The translations under genes were made by a program, and so were the position numbers. From Burkholderia anthina (GTDB lineage: Bacteria > Pseudomonadota > Gammaproteobacteria > Burkholderiales > Burkholderiaceae), in NCBI RefSeq assembly GCF_001547525.1, contig NZ_CM003768.1, positions 2,666,001-2,730,000 on the forward strand: DNA of 64,000 bases, written 5' to 3'. Below are positions 27,650 through 35,366 of this stretch, one piece after another. The notes beneath the pieces are model-generated. The model ran no database searches. It was not told the DNA's origin and worked only from the letters and a program-made list of their open reading frames with translations. The stretch's first letter is position 1. Each line of letters begins with the position of its first letter.

Positions 27650-28361
27650 CGGAGTAGCCGATCAGGTGCATGCCGGAGGCAACGGCCGGCGCGGTTCCGG
27701 CACCGGGCTTGAACGTCAGTTCGCGCGACTGGCCGGGCAGCACGTACGCGAATTCCGCGTGCGTGGCGACGGGGCGATCGCTGCCCGGCGCGAGCAGCGC
27801 GAGGTTCGCCACCTGCGCATGCGCGGTGCCGTCGTTGGTCACGCGCAACGCGAGCGTGCCCGAGCCGCGCGGGCGCGGCTCCGCGCTCCAGCGCAGCCGC
27901 GGGGCGGTGTCGACGGCCGGCTTCACGAAGATCGGCAGGCTCATTTCCAGCGCGATCTGCACGCCGGTGAAACCGGGCTTCGGCGCGGGCGGAATCTCCT
28001 GCAGATACAGCCGGTAGCTGGTTTCGCGGTCAGCGGCGGGCGGATGCCGCAGGCCGACGCGCACGACCTGCGCACTGCCCGGCGCGATCGTGAAGATCGG
28101 CGGCGCGGCGATCAGGTCGCCGGTCGACGCATAGACGTCGTCGCCCGCGTTCTGCGACCACGCAACGGTGCGCAGCTGGACGATCACGGGCTGGTCGGGC
28201 GATTCGTTGCGCACCGTCAGCGCGACGCTGCGTTGCGCGGCCGACAGCTCGACGCGCACGGGCGACACGGTGAAGTCGGTGGCCCGACTGTCGGCGGAGG
28301 CGGCGGCGAGCGTCACGGCCGCGAGCCAGGTCGCGAGTTTGTACACGTTCGGTTTCATCAC
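27606..28361 (-). CDS. Periplasmic pilus assembly chaperone (CsuC-like)
   Basis: A 251-residue PapD-like chaperone that caps pilin subunits by donor-strand complementation. The signal peptide ends near DSRA. The first Ig domain has FTVSPVRVELSAAQRSVALTV and the conserved TSYRLYLQEIPP motif. The C-terminal extension ends in IDTTLAPNAR. It starts about 90 bp after the first SCPU gene; a second ATG at 28358 is equally possible. Confidence 0.9.
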   Translation of the reverse strand: MMKPNVYKLATWLAAVTLAAASADSRATDFTVSPVRVELSAAQRSVALTVRNESPDQPVIVQLRTVAWSQNAGDDVYASTGDLIAAPPIFTIAPGSAQVVRVGLRHPPAADRETSYRLYLQEIPPAPKPGFTGVQIALEMSLPIFVKPAVDTAPRLRWSAEPRPRGSGTLALRVTNDGTAHAQVANLALLAPGSDRPVATHAEFAYVLPGQSRELTFKPGAGTAPAVASGMHLIGYSDAGDIDTTLAPNAR

Positions 28362-28452
28362 GGATCCACCTCCAGGGGGGCGCTGCTGGATGTTCGACGT
28401 CTGCCGGTCGGGAGGGCGCGCATCTGCGCTGCCGCACGCCCTCCGCGCGGCA

Positions 28453-28959
28453 CTAAAACGTGACGGTGACCGTCACCGTGTCCGCATAGCTGCCCGGCAC
28501 CGCATTGGGCTGGTCCGGCACCTTGCCGTACACGGTCTTGGTGATCGCCTGCGCCATCGCCATCCCCTGGCCGGTGCCGTTGACGGTATCGCTCGGCGGC
28601 GTGTTGCCCCACACGACCGTGCGGTTCGAATCCTGGTACAGCGAGTAGTTGAGCTGGTTCGAGCCGCTCGTCATGATGCGGTTGGCGACCGTGGCGCCGG
28701 ACGTCGTGCCCGCATTCAGGCCGATGTTGAAGTTCGTCCCGTTCGTGCAGCGGACCGTGATCGCGGACTGCGCCGATTGATCGCCGGTTCCCGGTGTGTA
28801 GGCGGGGAAAGTCAGCGCGCCGGCCGAGTCGATCAGGCACGTTGCGTTGACGGTGGCGGATACGCCGAACGTCGTGGTGGTCTGTCCGGCCGATGCCGAG
28901 AGGGCCGTGCAGGCGAGCGATGCGGCAAGCGCCGCGTGGGTCAGTACGGAGTGCTTCAT
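28453..28959 (-). CDS. SCPU-domain major pilin candidate (CsuA/B-like)
   Basis: A 168-residue secreted pilin. The signal peptide ends at LSASAGQ. The mature chain has TTFGVSATVNATCLIDSAG and VRCTNGTNFNIGLNAG (Cys pair), TSGSNQLNYSLYQDSNRTVVWG, and a C-terminal donor-strand-like VPGSYADTVTVTVTF. The start at 28959 is preceded by GGGAG. As first gene of the chaperone-usher operon it is the likely main shaft subunit. Confidence 0.88.
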   Translation of the reverse strand: MKHSVLTHAALAASLACTALSASAGQTTTTFGVSATVNATCLIDSAGALTFPAYTPGTGDQSAQSAITVRCTNGTNFNIGLNAGTTSGATVANRIMTSGSNQLNYSLYQDSNRTVVWGNTPPSDTVNGTGQGMAMAQAITKTVYGKVPDQPNAVPGSYADTVTVTVTF

Positions 28960-29805
28960 GATGCAGTTCTCCCTTGAGAGCTGGAATGTGCGGCCGGTGC
29001 GTCGAGCCGTTCGGGACGGGATCTCGATCGTCAGCGCGCGATGCGTCTTCTGGTCGTGTCGGAATCGGGTCGCTTGCTGGGCGGGCACCTCCTTTGTGTC
29101 GTCGTGCGGAATCGGGCGCGCGGCCGGGCAGCCCGGCCGCTGCTGCGGCGCGTACCGCGCGAGTCGTGGCCGTTGCCGCTCGCGTGCGCGTCGGCACGCG
29201 GGCGGCGCCGCCCTGGCGAGCGGCACGACTCGGCGCGGCGCGCATGCGCGCGGCCAGGGATTCCCGGGATTCGCCTATCGGATCGGCGCGTCGTGACTTC
29301 GGGTAACGGTGTGGGCCGTGTGCGCGCATCGGACGGCGATGGTGCGAAGCCGCGCCGCCGGCATCAGCGGATGCGTGACAGGAGCAGTGATGCAGGACAG
29401 CAGCCGTGTGACGGCCGATATGAGATTCGACATGATTTCCCCGACCCGCTTGATGATTGTTCGTCGCCTGCATCGAGCCGCCGGCCCGTGCAGTGTCGTT
29501 GTCTGCACCGCTGCATCAGCAAGCAACGGGCCAACGCGCGCAGAGCCGCGCAAACAGGGGCACGGAGGACTGCGTGGGGCCGTCGGCGACGGTGTGCGTG
29601 CGCAAATGTTTCAGTCGTGCAACACGCAGCGGCGCGGGCTGGCCGGCGGCGGGCCCGGCGGGCGGGCGATGGCGGGATGACGGGGGCGGCTCACGGCGCA
29701 CGCGGCCGCGATTCCGCTGGGGAATCGCACGCGCCGCAGGCCGATCGGTTTCATTCGTGCAACGTGCGCGCGGCCGTTTCGGTCAGGTGTCGGCGGCACC
29801 GCGCA
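28960..29805. other. 846-bp gene-poor upstream region of the pilus operon
   Basis: No frame here has a recognisable family or convincing start. Candidate frames on both strands (for example 29309-29680 plus and 29275-29553 minus) overlap each other and look like low-complexity shadows. A 16-bp near-identical direct repeat lies at 29608 and 29748. Promoters for the pilus operon are expected here, but I cannot point to a clear -35/-10 pair. Confidence 0.5.
29608..29763. repeat. Two copies of a 16-bp direct repeat
   Basis: GTTTCA(G/T)TCGTGCAAC occurs at 29608-29623 and 29748-29763, one mismatch, 140 bp apart, in the gene-free region between the pilus operon and the LysR gene. Confidence 0.55.
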
Positions 29806-30690
29806 TCATGCGTTCACATTCGACTGCGCGGCGAGCCACGCACAGAACTGCGCGACGAGCGGATCGTCGGCCGGCGCGCCGGGCGCGATCCACCAGTAGC
29901 TGCGCGTCGCGATGCGCGGGCCGGGCAGCGGCATCACGAGGCGCCCGCTCGCGAGTTCGTCGTCGATCAGCGGCAACGGGCCGAGCGCGACGCCGAGCCC
30001 GTCGACGGCCGCCTGCAGCGCCAGGTAGAAGTGGTCGAACGACTGCCGCTTGCGCCCCTTCATCGTCACGCCGGCCGCCGCGAACCAGTCGCGCCAGCCT
30101 TCCGGCCGCGTATCCGAATGCAGCAGCACGTGCCGCGCGAGATCGTCCGCGCGGGTAATCGGCGCGCGCTTGAGCAGCGCGGGGCTGCACACCGGGATCA
30201 CGCTTTCGTCGAGGAAGTGGCCGCTCGTGCAATTCGGCCAGTGGCCGGGGCCGCGGCGGATCGCGACGTCGAAGCCGTTCAGCGTGTCGAGCGGCGCGTT
30301 CGACGTCGACAGCTTCAGCTCGACGTTCGGCACGTCGCGCTGGAACCGCGACAGGCGCGGCAGCAGCCATTTCATCGCGAAGGTCGGCAGCGCATTGATG
30401 CGCAGCACGCGCGCCGCGCCGGTGCTGCGCAACTGTTCGGTCGCGTGCGCGATGCTGTCGAACGCCGCGCGCACGGTGTCCAGGTAGCGGCGGCCTTCGT
30501 CGGTGAGCTTCACGCGCTTGCCGTGGCGATGGAACACCGGCTTGCCGAGCCATGCCTCGAACCCGGCGATCTGCCGGCTGATGGCACCGTGGGTCACATG
30601 CAGTTCGTCGCCCGCGGCGCTGAAGCTTTCATGTCGTGCCGCTGCTTCAAAGGCCCGAAGCGCGGAAAAGGGTGGGAGATCGCGTGCCAT
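29806..30690 (-). CDS. LysR-family transcriptional regulator (GcvA-like)
   Basis: A 294-residue regulator. The N-terminal winged HTH reads LPPFSALRAFEAAARHESFSAAGDELHVTHGAIS with RQIAGFEAWLGKPVFHR. The effector domain has the GcvA-type segments LPTFAMKWLLPRLSRF and DVAIRRGPGHWP. It is divergent from the chromate transporter pair, and an 8-bp-arm palindrome with a T-N11-A core lies just upstream of its start (30692-30712), so control of both is likely. Confidence 0.92.
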   Translation of the reverse strand: MARDLPPFSALRAFEAAARHESFSAAGDELHVTHGAISRQIAGFEAWLGKPVFHRHGKRVKLTDEGRRYLDTVRAAFDSIAHATEQLRSTGAARVLRINALPTFAMKWLLPRLSRFQRDVPNVELKLSTSNAPLDTLNGFDVAIRRGPGHWPNCTSGHFLDESVIPVCSPALLKRAPITRADDLARHVLLHSDTRPEGWRDWFAAAGVTMKGRKRQSFDHFYLALQAAVDGLGVALGPLPLIDDELASGRLVMPLPGPRIATRSYWWIAPGAPADDPLVAQFCAWLAAQSNVNA

Positions 30691-30691
30691 G

Positions 30692-30712
30692 CTTGTGATT
30701 CTAGATCACAAG
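30692..30712. promoter_or_regulatory. Probable LysR-type operator
   Basis: CTTGTGAT (30692-30699) and ATCACAAG (30705-30712) are perfect inverted arms around TCTAG. The core fits the LysR box T-N11-A (T at 30696, A at 30708). It begins one base upstream of the LysR start codon, so it probably also serves autorepression. Confidence 0.7.
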
Positions 30713-30786
30713 GGCGCGCCGATAAAATCGTTTTGACGGCATCCCGAACGGCGGTAACCTCGGTTCACCGCTTGATGAGGAGCCCC

Positions 30787-31455
30787 ATGCAATCCGCCTT
30801 CCCGCCGGCCTCGCCGCCGCCTGCCGCGTCCCCCCGCAGCGTCGGTCTCGCCGAGCTGTTCACCGGTTTCCTGTCGCTCGGCCTGATGTCGTTCGGCGGC
30901 GCGTTGCCGTTCGCGCGGCGCACGATCGTCGACGAGCGCAAGTGGCTCTCCGCCGACGAATTCACCGATCTGCTCGGCCTCTGCCAGTTCCTGCCGGGCG
31001 GCAACGTGATCAACCTGTCGGTCGCCGTCGGCATGCGCTTTCGCGGCGTGGCCGGCGCGTTCGCCGGCATTCTCGGGCTGATCGCCGGCCCGACGCTCGT
31101 CGTCGTCGCGCTCGGCGTGCTGTACGCGAAGACGCAGAACGATCCGCGCGTGCAGCACCTGTTCGCCGGGCTCGCGGCCGCGGCGGCCGGCCTGCTCGTC
31201 GCGATGGCCGTGAAAGTCGCGAAGCCGCTGCTTCAGGCGCCGCGCGCGGCGGCCGCGATCGCGGTGCTCGCGTTCGTGGCGATCGCGGTGCTGCGCATGC
31301 CGCTCCTGACCACGATGCTGGTGCTGACGCCCGTCAGCATCTGGCTCGCGTCGCGCCGCCGCGCGGCCGGCACGCCGCGGCCGGCGCCGACTGCCGCGCG
31401 GGGCACGCACGATTCGCACGATTCGCCCCACGGGCAACAGGAGCGCCGGCCATGA
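30787..31455 (+). CDS. Chromate transporter (CHR family), first half-size subunit
   Basis: A 222-residue short-chain CHR membrane protein with about six hydrophobic segments. The motifs FLSLGLMSFGGALPFARR and LLGLCQFLPGGNVINLSVAVG match the N-terminal CHR domain of ChrA. GAGGAG (30776-30781) supports the ATG at 30787. Its stop overlaps the start of the second CHR gene (ATGA). Paired half-size CHR proteins act together as an antiporter in other bacteria; the chromate substrate is from the family name only. Confidence 0.88.
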   Translation: MQSAFPPASPPPAASPRSVGLAELFTGFLSLGLMSFGGALPFARRTIVDERKWLSADEFTDLLGLCQFLPGGNVINLSVAVGMRFRGVAGAFAGILGLIAGPTLVVVALGVLYAKTQNDPRVQHLFAGLAAAAAGLLVAMAVKVAKPLLQAPRAAAAIAVLAFVAIAVLRMPLLTTMLVLTPVSIWLASRRRAAGTPRPAPTAARGTHDSHDSPHGQQERRP

Positions 31456-31979
31456 GCGACACGCTGATCGCCATCGCGACGATCTTCAGCCAGTTGTCGC
31501 TGCTCGCGTTCGGCGGCGGCAACACGATCCTGCCGGAGATGCAGCGGCAGGTCGTCGACGTGCATCACTGGATGAGCGCGCACGAGTTCACCGCGCTGTT
31601 CGCGCTGGCCCAGGCGGCGCCGGGGCCGAACATGATGATCGTGTCGCTGGTCGGCTGGCACGTGGCCGGCTGGGCCGGGCTGCTGGTCGCGTCGCTCGCG
31701 AAGTTCGGGCCGTCGTCGATCGTCACCGTGCTCGCGCTGCATGCGTGGGAGCGCTTTCGCGACCGGCCGTGGCGCCGCTACGTGCAGCAGGGGATGATGC
31801 CGGTGACGGTCGGGCTCGTCGCGGCAAGCGCGGTGCTGATTTCCGACGCGTCGAACCGCACCGCGATCCAGTGGGGCATCACGGCCGCATGCGCGGTGCT
31901 GGCGTGGCGCACGCGCATTCATCCGCTGTGGCTGCTCGCGGGCGGCGCGTTGATCGGGCTCACGGGCATCGGGCAGTGA
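31452..31979 (+). CDS. Chromate transporter (CHR family), second half-size subunit
   Basis: A 175-residue partner CHR protein. It has SQLSLLAFGGGNTILPEMQR and ALAQAAPGPNMMIVSLVGW, the second CHR-domain pattern. It overlaps the upstream gene by 4 bp, so translation is coupled and a 1:1 heterodimer is likely. Confidence 0.88.
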   Translation: MSDTLIAIATIFSQLSLLAFGGGNTILPEMQRQVVDVHHWMSAHEFTALFALAQAAPGPNMMIVSLVGWHVAGWAGLLVASLAKFGPSSIVTVLALHAWERFRDRPWRRYVQQGMMPVTVGLVAASAVLISDASNRTAIQWGITAACAVLAWRTRIHPLWLLAGGALIGLTGIGQ

Positions 31980-32170
31980 CTGGCATGTCGCACGTCGCCG
32001 GCCGTTGCACGCGACGGTTCAGCGGCTAGTGCGACACGCGGCGCCCGGTGGCGCACGTTATATTGGCGCACGGCAGGCGGCGAAGCCCGGCCGCGCAGTG
32101 CCGGCGGCGCGCCGCGCCTGCCGGCACGACCGACATTCGCGCCGCCCGCCGCGCACACCACGGAGGATCG

Positions 32171-32917
32171 ATGGATCTCGACGGCGCCAGCCGCAATCTC
32201 ACTGTCGCCGCATTGCTGACGCTGTCCGGCGGCTATCTCGACGCGTACACCTACGTCGGCCACGGCCACGTGTTCGCGAACACGATGACCGGCAACGTCG
32301 CGCTGCTCGGCATCAACCTGTCGGCCGGCGAATGGGCCGCCGCGCTGCACCACGTGCCGCCGCTCGGCGGCTTCGTGCTCGCGGTATTCGTCGCGCATCT
32401 GTTCGGCCTCGCCGCGCGGCGCGGCTGGATGCGCCAGACGGCGTTCGTGAGCCTGATCGTCGAGATCGCGTTTCTCGGCGTCGCCGCGAGCGGCCTCGTC
32501 GGCGCGTCGAGCGCATGGCTGATTCCGGGCATCTCGTTCGTCGCGACGTTGCAGACGCTGTCGTTCACGCATCTCGAGGAACTGTCGTACACGTCGGTGA
32601 TGACGACCGGCAACCTGCGGCGTGCCGCGCAGAAGCTGTTCGTCGGGCTGATTCCGCGCTACGACGCCGGCGCATTGCACGACTCGGCGCTGCTCGCGAC
32701 GATCAGTTTCTGTTTCCTGGCCGGCGCGGTGGTCGGCGGCCTCGTGACGCGGCTCGTGCCGGACATCGCGCTGTGGGGCGCCGTGCTGCTGCTCGTCGGC
32801 GCGTTCGCGGAGATCGTGCGGCGGGCGTGGCGGCGCCCGGGGAACGGCAGTGCGGGTAGCGAGGACGGTAACGGCGACGCGGGCACCGGCAGCGACGGGG
32901 CGACGCAAACGGCCTGA
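32171..32917 (+). CDS. DUF1275 (YoaK) family membrane protein
   Basis: A 248-residue inner-membrane protein with about six hydrophobic segments. Family features are LTLSGGYLDAYTYVGHGHVFANTMTGNVALLG near the N-terminus and TLQTLSFTHLEELSYTSVMTTGNLRRA in the middle. A GGAGG at 32162-32166 sets the start. The function of the family is unknown. The C-terminal tail is Gly/Asp/Ser-rich. The heptamer repeat begins right at or just after its stop codon. Confidence 0.88.
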   Translation: MDLDGASRNLTVAALLTLSGGYLDAYTYVGHGHVFANTMTGNVALLGINLSAGEWAAALHHVPPLGGFVLAVFVAHLFGLAARRGWMRQTAFVSLIVEIAFLGVAASGLVGASSAWLIPGISFVATLQTLSFTHLEELSYTSVMTTGNLRRAAQKLFVGLIPRYDAGALHDSALLATISFCFLAGAVVGGLVTRLVPDIALWGAVLLLVGAFAEIVRRAWRRPGNGSAGSEDGNGDAGTGSDGATQTA

Positions 32918-32935
32918 CGGCAAGCGGCGTGCGAC

Positions 32936-33117
32936 AGGCAGCAGGCAGCAGGCCGCAGGCGGCGGGCTGCGGGCGACGGGCGACGGGCGACGGGCGACGG
33001 GCGACGGGCGACGGGCGGCGGGCGGCGGGCGGCGGGCGGCGGGCGGCGGGCGGCGGGCGGCGGGCGGCGGGCGGCGGGCGGCAATCGGCAAGCAGCGGAC
33101 AGCAAGCGGCAGCCAGC
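32936..33117 (+). repeat. Heptanucleotide tandem repeat (about 26 units) with G-quadruplex potential
   Basis: The core 32971-33082 is 16 uninterrupted heptamers: six GGGCGAC, then ten GGGCGGC. Five degenerate units (such as AGGCAGC, AGGCCGC) precede and five (such as AATCGGC, AAGCAGC) follow in the same 7-bp phase. The core gives a GGG run every 7 bases with 4-base loops, a canonical G-quadruplex arrangement on the plus strand. It lies between the DUF1275 stop and the porin gene. Being 7 bp it reads open in several frames, which explains the spurious Arg/Pro/Ala-rich frames here. Confidence 0.95.
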
Positions 33118-33424
33118 GCAACGATTTCGCCGGCTCTTTCGCCGCAATCCGCGTGACCGCACCGCACCATCGTCGCACCTCGCAGCGCCGTACTCGCCCG
33201 CCGGCGCCGCCGCGCACCGTCCCGCCGCCGCGCGAGCCAGGCCCGGCGCAGGAAACGTTGCTCCCGGACGACAATCGCGCGCTTGCCGCGTATTTCAATT
33301 TCTTTCAGCGTTCGCACTCGTCTTATGATTCAGCCCACATCGCGCGCGCCATGAACGTGTGCGATCGCCACCCGGCTGCGCACGCGGCCGGTCACGAATG
33401 GAGACACCTAAAAAAGGAACGCTC
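33118..33424 (+). promoter_or_regulatory. Upstream region of the porin gene
   Basis: This stretch has no gene that I can support. A TATGAT at 33326-33331 is a candidate -10, with only a weak -35 (CTTTCA, 33304-33309, 16-bp spacer). It lies about 95 bp upstream of the porin start. Confidence 0.4.
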
Positions 33425-34546
33425 ATGAAGCAGACCACCCGACTCGCCGCTATCGCAGGGGGCGCGGCGCTGGCCTTCGCCAGCCAGTACGCAGCAGCAC
33501 AAAGCTCGGTCACGCTGTGGGGCGTCGCCGACGCCAGCATTCGTTACCTGACCAACGCCAACGCCAAGAACGACGGCCTGCTGTCGATGAGCAACGGCGC
33601 GATCACGAACAGCCGCTTCGGCATCTACGGCACGGAAGACCTCGGCGGCGGCCTGAAGGCCGTGTTCAACCTCGAGAGCGGCGTGAACCTGCAGAACGGC
33701 GCATTCGCCGACAGCGGCCGCCTGTTCAACCGCGCGGCGTACGTCGGCCTGCAGAGCCCGTACGGCACGGTGACCCTCGGCCGCCAGAAGACGCCGCTGT
33801 TCGACCTGCTGGCGGACACCTACGATCCCCTGACCGTCGGCAACTACCTCGAAAACGCGTGGCTGCCCGTCGCCCTCGGCGGCGGCCTGTATGCGGACAA
33901 CCAGATCAAGTACACGGGCAAGTTCGCGGGCCTGACCGCGAAGGCGATGTACTCGACCGGCACCAACTACGAATCGACCGGCGCCGGCGGCTTCTCGGGC
34001 CAGATTCCGGGCTCGCTCGGCAAGGGCAATGCATGGGGCGTGTCGCTGTCGTACGTGATGGGCCCGCTCAGCATCGCGGCCGGCGCGCAGCAGAACAGCG
34101 ACAACTCGGCGCGCAAGCAGACGATCTACCACGCGAACGTCGTGTACGCGTTCAGCAAGGCGAAGATCTACGCGGGCTACCTGCGCTCGAAGGACGACAC
34201 GGGCTTCGTCGACAGCCTGCTCGCGCAGCAGTCGATCCCGGTCGCGAAGGGCACGGGCCGCATCGACGACGGTCCGTTCGCGGGCGTGAGCTGGCAGGTC
34301 AGCGCGCCGCTGACGCTGACGGGCGCGTTCTACTACGACCACATGCGCAATGCGATGACCACGAACGGCACGCTCGCGAGCGGCAACCGCTACGCGATCG
34401 TCGGCATCGCCGAGTACGCGCTGAGCAAGCGCACCGAAATCTACGGCACCGTCGACTTCAACAAGACGAACGGCGCGGCGAACGTCGAGCTGCCTGGCCG
34501 CAGCAACCAGACCGGCATCGCGATCGGCCTGCGCAATATCTTCTGA
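33425..34546 (+). CDS. Gram-negative outer-membrane porin (OmpC-like, porin_4)
   Basis: A 373-residue trimeric general porin. The signal peptide ends AAAQ, and mature SSVTLWGVADASIRYLTN is typical of betaproteobacterial porins. It has the GTEDLGGGLKAVFNLESGVN and RAAYVGLQSPYGTVTLGRQ segments, and ends GLRNIF with the terminal Phe used for barrel assembly. AAGGA precedes the ATG at 33425; a strong terminator follows at 34593. Confidence 0.95.
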   Translation: MKQTTRLAAIAGGAALAFASQYAAAQSSVTLWGVADASIRYLTNANAKNDGLLSMSNGAITNSRFGIYGTEDLGGGLKAVFNLESGVNLQNGAFADSGRLFNRAAYVGLQSPYGTVTLGRQKTPLFDLLADTYDPLTVGNYLENAWLPVALGGGLYADNQIKYTGKFAGLTAKAMYSTGTNYESTGAGGFSGQIPGSLGKGNAWGVSLSYVMGPLSIAAGAQQNSDNSARKQTIYHANVVYAFSKAKIYAGYLRSKDDTGFVDSLLAQQSIPVAKGTGRIDDGPFAGVSWQVSAPLTLTGAFYYDHMRNAMTTNGTLASGNRYAIVGIAEYALSKRTEIYGTVDFNKTNGAANVELPGRSNQTGIAIGLRNIF

Positions 34547-34592
34547 CGAACGTCGGAAAACGCATGCGCCGGCTTCGTCCGGCGTGCATCGA

Positions 34593-34618
34593 AGAGGCTC
34601 CGCGGAGCCTCTTTTTTT
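34593..34618 (+). terminator. Rho-independent terminator of the porin gene
   Basis: AGAGGCTCCG and CGGAGCCTCT are fully self-complementary and run into seven T residues, about 45 bp after the porin stop. Confidence 0.9.
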
Positions 34619-34919
34619 CGTCGCGCGACCTTCATGCGCGCGCCCGACTATTCGGCGAACGCTCCATTGCGGCAGTCCCGCGCCGTAAGCGATCCGTCGG
34701 CAATCCAGAACACACTTTTACAGTCCGCGCGCGGGCTTTCCGCTACGCTGCGTGCATCGCGCGCGGCATGCCGTCCGGCGTGCGCGTGCGTCGTTCCGAT
34801 CGCGCTCCGCGAGCGCGGCCGGCCCGGTGCGTAACTTGTGTATCCGGCGATGACAAACGCGGTTCGCCGGTTTCTTTCGTGGGACGATGCGCTCACGATT
34901 TTCTTGAAAGGGGATGACG
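34619..34919. other. Intergenic region before the 74-residue protein gene
   Basis: Frames on both strands here (such as 34634-34834 plus and 34648-34896 minus) lack family features or convincing starts and I take them as chance. No clear promoter was found. Confidence 0.4.
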
Positions 34920-35144
34920 ATGGGTATCCTGAACGTCGTGGGTGAAATCGCCGGCGCAGTGGCCGCCGTCGAAGGCGTGGAAAAGCTGGACCCGGATGCG
35001 GGCCTGCTGACCAAGGCGGCCGCGGCCGTCGCCGGCTTCAAGGGCGCCGAGGCGATCGAAGGCATGCTCGAGAAGAAGGACGAGCAGCCGCGGCAGGCAG
35101 ACGATACGCAGGCGACGGACGGCAGCGACACGTCGCAGGCATGA
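34920..35144 (+). CDS. Small conserved-looking protein of unknown function (74 residues)
   Basis: Starts MGILNVVGEIAGAVAAVEGVEK. An amphipathic Gly/Ala-rich helix-forming first half (LLTKAAAAVAGFKGAEAIEGML) leads to a hydrophilic acidic tail ending DGSDTSQA. AAGGGG at 34908-34913 favours the ATG at 34920 over 34914. A good terminator follows at 35257. No signal peptide or known motif; it may be a membrane-surface or stress protein, but I cannot assign it. Confidence 0.65.
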   Translation: MGILNVVGEIAGAVAAVEGVEKLDPDAGLLTKAAAAVAGFKGAEAIEGMLEKKDEQPRQADDTQATDGSDTSQA

Positions 35145-35256
35145 GCATGGCGGTCGGTCCGGCCGCGGGCGCGCCCGGGCCGACCGGCGCCGCGCAACCG
35201 GCAGGTCGGGCATGCGGTCGATCGGTGCGCATGGCACAACCGCCAGCCGGTTTGAC

Positions 35257-35287
35257 CGGCGAGAGGCGTCGTCTCTCGCCGTTTTTT
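35257..35287 (+). terminator. Rho-independent terminator
   Basis: CGGCGAGAG (35257-35265) pairs with CTCTCGCCG (35273-35281) over a 7-base loop and is followed by six T residues. It ends the transcript of the 74-residue protein, 80 bp before the glutathione reductase gene. Confidence 0.88.
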
Positions 35288-35366
35288 ATCGGGCGCGCGC
35301 CATGCGCCGCACGAATCGCCGAATCTTGCTATCGTGCCCCCATCCGAACTGCGATGAGGGAATGCG

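Noticed and set aside
29275..29680. Overlapping small frames on both strands upstream of the pilus operon
   Set aside because: They overlap each other, have no convincing ribosome sites and show no family pattern.
32936..33117. CRISPR array
   Set aside because: Units are 7 bp and directly abutting, with no spacers and no cas genes nearby.
32850..33428. Frames through the heptamer array on both strands (Arg/Pro/Ala repeats)
   Set aside because: A 7-bp repeat without stop codons is open in every frame; this is a repeat artefact.
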